A DNA stretch of 64,000 bases from the NCBI GenBank assembly GCA_947650365.1, contig CANTAL010000193.1, forward strand, positions 62,001 through 126,000, in the 5' to 3' direction. Every line of letters starts with the position of its first letter. Position 1 is the stretch's first letter. The position numbers and the translations under genes are program-made. The notes beneath the pieces were generated by a model. The model was not told the DNA's origin and did not search any database. It saw only the letters and a program-made list of their open reading frames with translations. Below, in pieces: positions 54,241 to 64,000 of the stretch. The DNA comes from Chamaelirium japonicum (lineage: Eukaryota > Streptophyta > Magnoliopsida > Liliales > Melanthiaceae).

Positions 54241-57200
54241 TCGTACGAATGGATACATTCGTGTGAATGAATTAGAATGGATCGTACGAATGAGTAAGAA
54301 TGGATCGTATGAATGAAATAGAATGGATTGCACAAATGAATTAGAATGGATCGTACGAATGAATTAGAATGGATCGTGTGAAAGAATTAGAATGGATTGT
54401 ATGAATGAATTAGAATGGATCGTACGAAGGAATTAGAATGGATCGTACGAATGAATTAGAATAGATCGTACGAATGAATTAGAATGGATCGTACGAATGA
54501 AATAGAATGGATCGTGTGAAAGAATTAGAATGGATCGTACGAATGAATTAGAAAGGATCGTGCGAATGAATTAGAATGGATCGTACGTATGAATTAGAAT
54601 GGATCTTGCTAATGAATTAGAATTGATCGAACGAATGAATTAGCATAGATCGTGCATTCGTACGATCCATTCTAATTCATTCGTAAGATCCATTCTAATT
54701 CATTCGTACGATCCATTCTAATTCATTCGTACGATCCATTCTAATTCATTCGCACGAATGTATCCATTCTAGTTCATTCGTACGATCCATTCTAATTCAT
54801 TCGTACGATCCATTCTAATTCATTCATACGATCTATTCTAATTCATTCATACAATCCATTCTAATTCTTTCACAGGATCCATTCTAATTCATTGTACGAT
54901 CCATTCTAATTCATTCGCACAATCCATTCTATTTCATTCGTACGATCCATTCTTACTTATTCGTATGATCCATTCTAATTCATTCGCACGAATGTATCCA
55001 TAATGGATCATACGAATGAGTAAGAATGGATCGTACGAATGAAAAAGAATGGATTGTGCGAATTAATTAGAATGGACCGTACGAATGAATTAGAATGGAT
55101 ACATTCGTGCGAATGAATTAGAATGGATCGGACGAATGAATTAGAATGGATCGTACGAATGAGTAAGAATGGATCGTACGAATGAATTAGAATGGATACA
55201 TTCGTCCGAATGAATTAGAATGGATCATACGAATGAGTAAGAATGGATCGTACGAATGAAATAGAATAGATTGTACGAATGAATTAGAATGGATTCTACG
55301 AATGAATTAGAATAGATCGTGTGAAAGAATTAGAATGGATTGTATGAATGAATTAGAATGAATTCGTACGATCCATTCGAATTCATTCGCACGATCCATT
55401 CTAATTCATTCATACGATCCATTCTAATTCATTCATACAATCCATTCTAATTCTTTCACACGATCCATTCTAATTCATTCGTAGGATCCATTCTAATTCG
55501 TTCGTACAATCTATTCTATTTCATTCGTACGATCCATTCTTACTCATTCGTATGATCCATTCTAATTCATTCAGACGAATGTATCCATTCTAATTTATTC
55601 GTACGATCCATTCTAATTCATTCGTACGATCCATTATAATTCATTCGTATTCTAATTCATTCGTCCGATCCATTCTAATTCATTTGCACGAATGTATCCA
55701 TTCTAATTCATTCATAGGATCCATTCTAATTCATTCGTACGATCCATTCTAATTCATTCGTAAGATCCATTCTAATTCATTCATACAATCCATTCTAATT
55801 CATTCGCATGATCCATTCTAATTCATTCGTATGATCCATTCTAATTCATTCGTACGATCCATTCTAATTCATTCGCACGAATGTATCCATTCTAGTTCAT
55901 TCGTACGATCGATTCTTATTCATTCGTACGATCCATTCTAATTCATTCGCACGATCCATTCTAATTCATTCGTACGATCCATTCTAATTCATTCATACGA
56001 TCCATTCTAATTCATTCGTACGATCCATTCTAATTCATTCGCACGAATGTATCCATTCTAGTTCATTCGTACGATCTGGATACATTCGTGTGAATGAATT
56101 AGAATGGATCGTATGAATGAATTAGAATAGATTTTGTGAATGAATTAGAACTGATCGTACGAATGAATTAGAATGGATACATTCGTGCGAATGAATTAGA
56201 ATGGATTGTATGAATAAATTAGAATGGATCCTATGAATGAATTAGAATGGATCGTACGAATGAATTAGAATGGATACATTCGTGCGAATGAATTAGAATT
56301 GATCGTACGAATGAATTAGAATGGATCATGGGAATGAATTAGAATGGATCGTACGAATGAATTAGAATGGATACATTCGTGCGAATGAATTAGAATGGAT
56401 ACATTCGTGCGAAAGAATTAGAATAGATCGTATGAATGAATTAGAATGGATCCTATGAATGAATTAGAATGGATCGTGCGAATGAATTAGAATGGATCGT
56501 ACGAATGAATTAGAATGGATCGTGCTAATGAATTAGAATTGATCGAACAAATGAATTAGCATAGATTGTACGAATGAATTAGAATGGATCGGACGAATGA
56601 ATTAGAATGGATCGTACGAATGAGTAAGAATGGATCGTACGAATGAAATAGAATAGATCGTACGAATGAATTAGAATGGATCGTACGAATGAATTAGAAT
56701 GGATATATTCGTGCAAATGAATTAGAATGGATCGTATGAATGTATTAGAATGGATCGTATGAGTGAATTAGAATGGATCGTACGAATGAATTAGAATGGA
56801 TCGTATGAATGAATTAGAATGGATACATTCGTGTGAATGAATAAGAATGGATCGTATGAATGAATTAGAATAGATTTTGTGAATGAATTAGAACTGATCG
56901 TACGAATGAATTAGAATGGATACATTCGTGCGAATGAATTAGAATGGATTGTATGAATGAATTAGAATGGATCCTATGAATGAATTAGAATGGATCGTAC
57001 GAATGAATTAGAATGGATTCATTCATGCGAATGAATTAGAATTGATCTTACGAATGAATTAGAATGGATCGTGCGAATGAATTAGAATGGATCATACGAA
57101 TGAATTAGAATGGATACATTCGTGCGAATGAATTAGAATGGATACATTCGTGTGAAAGAATTAGAATAGATCGTATGAATGAATTAGAATGGATCCTATG

Positions 57201-59256
57201 AATGAATTAGAATGGATCGTGCGAATGAATTAGAATGGATCGTACGAATGAATTAGAATGGATCGTGCTAATGAATTAGAATTGATCTAACGAATGAATT
57301 AGCATGGATCCTGCTAATGAATTAGAATGGAACGTACGAATGAATTAGAATGTATCGTGTGAAAGAATTAGAATGGATTGTATGAATGAATTAGAATGAA
57401 TTCGTACGATCCATTCGAATTCATTCGCACGAACCATTCTAATTCATTCATACGATCCATTCTAATTCATTCATACAATCCATTCTAATTCTTTCACACG
57501 ATCCATTCTAATTCATTCGTAGGATCCATTCTAATTCATTCGTACAATCTATTCTATTTCATTCGTACGATCCATTCTTACTCATTCGTATGATCCATTC
57601 TAATTCATTCGGATGAATGTATCTATTCTAATTTATTCGTACGATCCATTCTAATTCATTCGTACGATCCATTCTAATTCATTCGTACCATCCATTCTTA
57701 CTCATTCGTATGATCCATTCTAATTCATTCGTACGATCCATTCTAATTCATTCGTACGATCCATTCTAATTCATTCGCACAATCTATTCTAATTCATTCG
57801 TACGATCCATTCTAATTCATTCGTACGATCGTACGAATGAATTAGAATTGATCGTACGGAATGAATTCGAATGGATTGTATGAATGAATTAGATTGGATA
57901 CATTCGTGCGAATGAATTAGAATGGATTATACGAATGAGTAAGAATGGATCGTATGAATGAAATAGAATGGATTGTACGAATGAATTAGAATGAATCGTA
58001 CAAATGAATTAGAATGGATCGTACGAATGAATTAGAATGGATCATACGAATGAGTAAGAATGGATCGTACAAATGAAATAGAATGGATTGTACGAATGAA
58101 TTAGAATGGATCGTACGAATGAATTAGAATGGATCGTGTGATAGAATTAGAATGCATTGTATGAATGAATTAGAATGAATCGTATGAATGAATTAGAATG
58201 GATCGTGCGAATGAATTCGAATGGATCGCATGATCCATTCGAATAGAATGGATCGTATGAATGAATTAGAATGGATCGGGCGAATGAATTAGAATGGATT
58301 GTAGGAATGAATTAGAATGGATCGTATGAATGAATTAGAATGGATCATATGAATGAATTAGAATGGATCGTGCGAATGAATTAGAATGGATCGTACAAAT
58401 GAATTAGAATGGATCATGTGAATGAATTAGAATGGATCATACGAATGAGTAAGAATGGATCATACGAATGAAATAGAATGGATTGTACGAATGAATTAGA
58501 ATAGATACATTCATGCGAATGAATTAGAATGGATCGGACGATTGAATTAGAATGGATCGTACGATTCATTCTAATTCATTCGTACGATCCATTCTAATAC
58601 ATTCGTACGATTCATGCTAATTCATTCACACGATCCATTCTAATTCATTCGTACGATCCATTCTTATTCATTCATACGATCCATTCTAATTCATTCGTAC
58701 AATCCATTCTAATTCATTCGTACAATCCATTCTAATTCATTCGTATGATCCATTCTAACTCATTCGGTGGATCCATTCTAATTCATTCGTACGCTCCATT
58801 CTAATTCATTCCCTCGATCCATTCTAATTTATTCGTACGATCCATTCTAATTCATTCGTACGATCTATTCTAATTAATTCGCACGAATGTAACCATTCTA
58901 ATTCATTCATACGATTCATTCTAATTCATTCGTATGAGCTATTCTAATTCATTCGTACGATCCATTCTAATTCATTCGTACGATCCATTGTAATTCATTC
59001 ATACAATCCATTTAGATTCTTTCGCACAAATGTATCCATTCAAATTCATTTGTACGATCCAGTCTAATTCATTCGTACGATCCATTCTAATTCCTTCTAA
59101 TGATCCATTCTAATTCATTCCTACGATCTATTCTAATTCATTCGTACGATCCATTCTAATTCATTCGTACGATCCATTCTAATTCCTTCGTACGATCCAT
59201 TCTAATTCATTCGTACGATCTATTCTAATTCATTCGTACAATCTATTCTAATTCAT
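54241..59256. repeat. Higher-order repeat of about 5.0 kb, copy B
   Basis: Same succession of turns as copy A, near 54656, 55000, 55366, 56076, 57400, 57828 and 58563. Block lengths are about 408, 344, 366, 710, 1324, 428, 735 and 699 bp. The last minus block departs from copy A after about 58760 and instead matches 43786-44100 and 32850-33170 (GGTGGATCC, CCCTCGATCC, GAGCTATTC). This points to exchange between repeat families. Confidence 0.9.
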
Positions 59257-62074
59257 TCGTACGAATGGATACATTCGTGTGAATGAATTAGAATGGATCG
59301 TACGATTGAGTAAGAATGGATCGTGCGAATGAAATAGAATGGATTGCACGAATGAATTAGAATAGATCGTACGAATGAATTAGAATGGATCGTGTGAAAG
59401 AATTAGAATGGATTGTATGAATGAATTAGAATGGATCATACGAATGAATTAGAATGGATCGTACGAAGGAATTAGAATGGATCATACGAATGAATTAGAA
59501 TGGATCGTACGAATGAATTATAATAGATCGTACGAATGAAATAGAATGGATCATACGAATGAGTAAGAATGGATCATATGAATGAATTAGATTGGATACA
59601 TTTGTGCGAATGAATTAATTAGAATAGATTTTGTGAATGAATTAGAACTGATCGTACGAATGAATTAGAATGGATCGTACGAATGAATTAGAATGGATAC
59701 ATTTGTGCGAATGAATTAGAATGGATCGTACGAATGAATTTGAATGGATCGTATGAATGAATTAGAATGGATACATTTGTGCGAATGAATTAGAATGGAT
59801 CGTGCGAATCCATTAGACTGGATCGTGCGAATGAATAAGAATGGATCATACGAATGAATTAGAATGGATCGTACGAATTAATTAGAATGGATACATTCGT
59901 GCGAATGAATTAGAATGGATTGTATGAATGAATTAGAATGGATCGTACGAATTAATTAGAATGGATCATACGAATTAATTAGAATGGATCATACGAATGA
60001 ATTAGAATGGATCGTACGAATGAATTAGAATGGATCGTACGAATGAACTAGAATGGATCGTACGAATGAAATAGAATAGATTATACGAATGAATTAGAAT
60101 GGATTCGTACGAATGAATTAGAATGGATACATTCGTGCGAATGACTTAGAATGGATACATTCGTGTGAAAGAATTAGAATAGATCGTATGAATGAATTAG
60201 AATGGATCCTATGAATGAATTAGAATGGATCGTGCGAATGAATTAGAATGGATCATACGAATGAATTAGAATGGATCGTGCTAATGAATTAGAATTGATC
60301 GAACGAATGAATTAGCATGGATCGTGCTAATGAATTAGAATGGATCGTACGAATGAATTAGAATGGATCAAATTAATGAATTAGAATTGTTACATTCATG
60401 TGAATGAATTAGAATGGATCGTACGAATGGATTAGAATGGATCGTACGAATTGATTAGAATGGATACATTCGAGCGAATGAATTAGAATGGATCGTACGG
60501 AATGAATTAGAATTGATTGTATGAATGAATTAGAATGGATCGTGCGAATGAATTAGAATGGATCGTACGAATGAATTAGAATGGATCTTACGAATGAATT
60601 AGAATGGATCGTACGAATGAGTAAGAATGGATCGTACGAATGAAATAGAATGGATTGAACGAATGAATTAGAATGGATTCGTACGAATGAATTAGAATGG
60701 ATACATTCGTGCGAATGAATTAGAATGGATCATACGAATGAGTAAGAATGGATCGTACAAATAAAATAGAATAGATTGTATGAATGAATTAGAATGGATC
60801 CCACGAATGAATTAGAATGGGTCGTGTGAAAGAATTAGAATGGATTATATGAATGAATTAGAATGGATCGTACGAATGAATAAGAATGGATCGTACGAAT
60901 GAATTAGAATGGATACATTCGTGCGAATGAATTAGAATTCATCGTACGAATGAATTAGAATGGATCGTACGAATGAATTAGAATGGATCGTACGAATGAA
61001 CTAGAATGGATACATTCGTGCGAATGAATTAGAATGAATCGTATGAATGAATTAGAATGGATCGTACGAATGAATTAGAATGGATCTTACGAATGAATTA
61101 GAATGGATCGTACGAATGAATTAGAATGGATATATTCGTGCGAATGAATTAGAATGGATCAAACGAATGAATTAGAATGGATCGTACGAATGAATTAGAA
61201 TGGATCGTACGAATGAATTAGAATGGATCGTACGAATAAATTAGAATAGATACATTCGTCCGAATGAATTAGAATGGATCATACGAATGAGTAAGAATGG
61301 ATCATACGAATGAAATATAATGGATCGTACGAATGAACTAGAATGGATACATTCGTGCGAATGAATTAGAATGGATCGGACGAATGAATTAGAATGGATC
61401 GTACGAATGAATTAGAATGGATCTAACGAATGAATTAGAATGGATCGTATGAATGAATTAGAATGGATACATTCGTGCGAATGAATTAGAATTGATCATA
61501 CGAATGAATTAGAATGGATCGTGCGAATGAATTAGAATGGATCGTACGAATGAATTAGAATGGATCGTACGAATGAACAAGAATGGATAAATTCGTGCGA
61601 ATGAATTAGAATGGATCGTACGAATGAATTAGAATGGATCTTACGAATGAATTAGAATGGATCGTACGAATGAATTAGAATGGATCGTACGAATGAATTA
61701 GAATGGATATATTCGTGCGAATAAATTAGAATGGATCGGACGAATGAATTAGAATGGATCATACGAATGAATTAGAATGGATCAAATGAATGAATTAGAA
61801 TGGTTACATTCATGCGAATGAATTAGAATGGATCGTACGAATGGATTAGAATGGATCATACGAATGGATTAGAATGGATACATTCGAGCGAATGAATTAG
61901 AATGGATCGTACGAATGAATTAGAATGGATCGTACGAATGGATCCTACGAATGGATTAGAATGGATACCTTTGTGCATATGAATTAGAATGGATCGTACG
62001 AATGAATTAGAATGGATCATATTAATGAATTAGAATGGATCGTAAGAATGAATTAGAATGGATACATTCGTGCA
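59257..62074 (+). repeat. Long satellite block, plus direction
   Basis: The first 280 bp or so continue as a third start of the 5-kb repeat (GAGTAAG-type unit, GATTGCACG, GTGTGAAAG, GAAGGAATTAG). It then switches to another lineage with AGATTTTGTGAATG (near 59625) and GAATCCATTAGACTGG (near 59806). The tag GGATACCTTTGTGCATATG lies near 61963. Confidence 0.89.
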
Positions 62075-63170
62075 CGATCTATTCTAATTCATTCGCACGA
62101 ATGTATCCATTCTAATTCATTTGTACGATCCATTCTAATTCATTAATATGATCCATTCTAATTCATTCGTACGATCCATTCTAATTCATTCGCACAATCC
62201 ATTCTAATTCATTCGTACGATCCATTCTGATTCATTCGTACGATCCATTCTAATTCATTCGTACGATCCATTCTAATTCATTCGTATGATCCATTCTAAT
62301 TAATTCGTATGATCCATTCTAATTCATTCGTACGATCCATTCTAATTCATTCATACAATCTATTCTAATTCATTCGTACGATCTATTCTAATTCATTCGT
62401 ACGCACGAATGTACCCATTCTAATTCATTCGTACGAATCCATTCTAATTCATTCGTACGATCCATTCTAATTCATTCGCACGATCCATTCTAATTCATTC
62501 GTACGATCCATTCTAATTCATTCGCACGAATGTATCCATTCTAATTCATTCGTACGATCCATTCTAATTCATTCGCACGAATGTATCCATTCTAGTTCAT
62601 TCGTACGATCCATTCTAATTCATTCGTACGATCCATTCTAATTCATTCGCACGATCCATTCTAATTCATTAGCACGATCTATGCTAATTCATTCATTCGA
62701 TCAATTCTAATTCATTAGCACGATCCATTCTAATTCATTCGTACGATCCATTCTAATTCATTCGCACGATCCATTCTAATTCATTCATAGGATCCATTCT
62801 AATACATTCGTACGATCCATTCTAATTCCTTCATACGATCCATTCTAATTCATTCGTACGATCCATTCTAATTCATTCGTACGATCCATTCTAATTCTTT
62901 CACACGATCCATTCTAATTCATTCGTACGATCCATTCTAAATCATTCGTGCAATCCATTCTATTTTATTCGTACGATCAATTCTAATTCATTCATAGGAT
63001 CCATTCTAATTCATTCATATGATCTATTCTAATTCTTTCGCACGAATGTATCCATTCTAATTCATTCGCACGAATGTATCCATTCTAATTCATTCGTACG
63101 ATCCATTCTAATTCTTTCACACGATCCATTCTAATTCATTCGTAGGATCCATTCTAATTCATTCGCACAA
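62075..63170 (-). repeat. Satellite block, minus direction
   Basis: The left joint is CATTCGTGCACGATCTATTC near 62067. Near 62670 it carries TTAGCACGATCTATGC with TTCGATCAATTC, as in blocks after GAATTCATTC turns. The right joint, CGCACAATGAGTAAG, is irregular. Confidence 0.87.
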
Positions 63171-64000
63171 TGAGTAAGAATGGATCGTACGAATAAAATA
63201 TAATGGATTGTACGAATGATTTAGAATGGATACATTCGTGCGAATGATTTAGAATGGATTGTGCGAATGAATTAGAATGGATGTACGAATGAATTAGAAT
63301 GGATCGTGTGAAAGAATTAGAATGGATTGTATGAATGAATTAGAATAGATCGTATGAATGAATTAGAATGGATCGTATGAGTGAATTAGAATGGATACGA
63401 AGGAATTAGAAAGGATCGTACGAAGGAATCAGAATTGATCATAGGAATGAATTAGAATGGATCGTGCTAATGAATTAGAATGGATACATTCATTCAAATG
63501 AATTAGAATGGATCGTATGAATGAATTAGAATGGATCGTACGAATGAATTAGAATGGATCGTGCGAATGAATTAGAATGGATATATTCGTGCTAATGAAT
63601 TAGAATGGATCGTGCGAATGAATTAGAATGGATCGTACGAATGGATTAGAATGGATCGTATGAGTGAATTAGAATGGATACGAAGGAATTAGAATGGATC
63701 GTACGAAGGAATTAGAATGGATCATACGAATGAATTAGAATGGATCGTGCGAATGAATTAGAATGGATCGTAGGAATGAATTAGAATGGATCGTGTGAAA
63801 GAATTAGAATGGATCGTACGAATGAATTAGAATAGATCGTGCGAATGAATTAGAATGGATCATACAAATGAATTAGAATGGATACATTTGTGCGAATGAA
63901 TTAGAATGGATCGTACGAATGAATTAGAATGGATCGTTTGAAAGAATTAGAATGGATTGTACGAATGAATTAGAATGGATCCTACGAATGAATTAGAATG
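63171..64000 (+). repeat. Satellite block, plus direction, to the window edge
   Basis: Plus units with several GATACGAAGGAATTAG forms (near 63395 and 63680), also seen near 28215. The array continues beyond 64000 with no sign of an end. Confidence 0.88.

Larger units (their letters stand above)
26471..64000. repeat. 23/28-bp satellite array, right part
   Basis: The same satellite resumes in the same direction and phase after the GC-rich island and continues off the right edge of the window. It contains the clearest higher-order organisation, including two tandem copies of a unit of about 5 kb at 49333-59256. I saw no interruption by unrelated sequence between 26471 and 64000. Confidence 0.97.

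Noticed and set aside
1-64000. CRISPR array
   Set aside because: Repeats are contiguous with no unique spacers, and both directions are mixed.
1-64000. CENP-B box or telomere repeat
   Set aside because: TTCGTACGA resembles the left part of the CENP-B box pattern, but the CGGG part is absent. No telomere-type TTAGGG or TTTAGGG runs are present. A centromere role cannot be claimed from this.
1-64000. Promoters, terminators, tRNA or rRNA genes
   Set aside because: No tRNA or rRNA segments were recognised. Hairpins at the turns are satellite palindromes and not terminators. AT-rich boxes are part of the repeat.
1-64000. Direction switches as pure assembly error
   Set aside because: Recurrence of the same turns with conserved flanks and the matched switch spacing in the two 5-kb copies argue against random misjoins, although collapse or false duplication cannot be excluded without reads.

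Overview
The window is almost entirely satellite DNA. By eye 1-25834 and 26471-64000 form one AT-rich tandem array with no recognisable gene, RNA gene or intact transposon in it. The only non-satellite DNA is a GC-rich island of about 636 bp at 25835-26470. A homogeneous array this long, built from a short unit with nested higher-order repeats, points to a eukaryotic nuclear genome (centromeric, pericentromeric, subtelomeric or other heterochromatin). I cannot name the organism or its clade from the sequence.

The monomer has two halves: GAATGAATTA followed by GAATGGATCGTAC (23 bp). A second common form replaces the second half with GAATGGATACATTCGTGC (28 bp). I call this reading direction '+' and its reverse complement (CCATTCTAATTCATTC...) '-'. 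Many point variants sit at the two CpGs of the unit (TCGTACGA to TTGTAC, TCATAC, TATGAA or ACAAAT), as expected if the array is CpG-methylated and decaying by deamination.

The array is not head-to-tail throughout. I count about 80 alternating blocks, from tens of bases to 7.7 kb. Approximate direction switches (+/-10 bp) are: 677, 996, 1126, 1292, 1991, 4152, 6702, 6871, 7309, 7738, 7907, 9049, 11277, 11491, 12219, 12774, 14037, 14853, 15928, 17243, 17380, 17732, 18662, 18990, 19016, 19742, 20523, 21349, 21780, 29456, 29764, 30171, 30970, 31585, 31933, 32655, 33997, 34421, 36448, 36509, 37327, 37436, 38908, 39291, 39701, 40508, 40680, 41329, 41856, 42685, 42870, 43583, 44256, 44366, 45072, 45499, 46766, 47190, 48117, 48541, 49338, 49679, 50025, 50390, 51085, 52391, 52816, 53530, 54248, 54656, 55000, 55366, 56076, 57400, 57828, 58563, 59262, 62074 and 63170. 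Single-monomer flips lie near 18455, 20922, 22714, 27079, 33581, 37714, 44657, 53220 and 58228. The first block (1-677) is '-', and directions alternate from there.

Many switches fall into a small number of recurrent junction types that recur with their surroundings. Most blocks therefore look copied by segmental duplication, not freshly inverted. The clearest case is a tandem higher-order repeat of about 4.9-5.0 kb (49333-54240 and 54241-59256), each copy holding the same eight main switches at nearly the same spacing. Other long copies are about 1300-3255 with 15240-17235, and about 32400-35370 with 43240-46625.

The island carries one GC-rich reading phase on the minus strand with about two breaks. 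It looks like a dead fragment of a protein-coding sequence of unknown origin, possibly from a mobile element or a host gene. It is flanked by an 8-bp direct repeat whose removal with the island restores the monomer phase. No genes work together here; any function would be structural, in chromatin or chromosome organisation.
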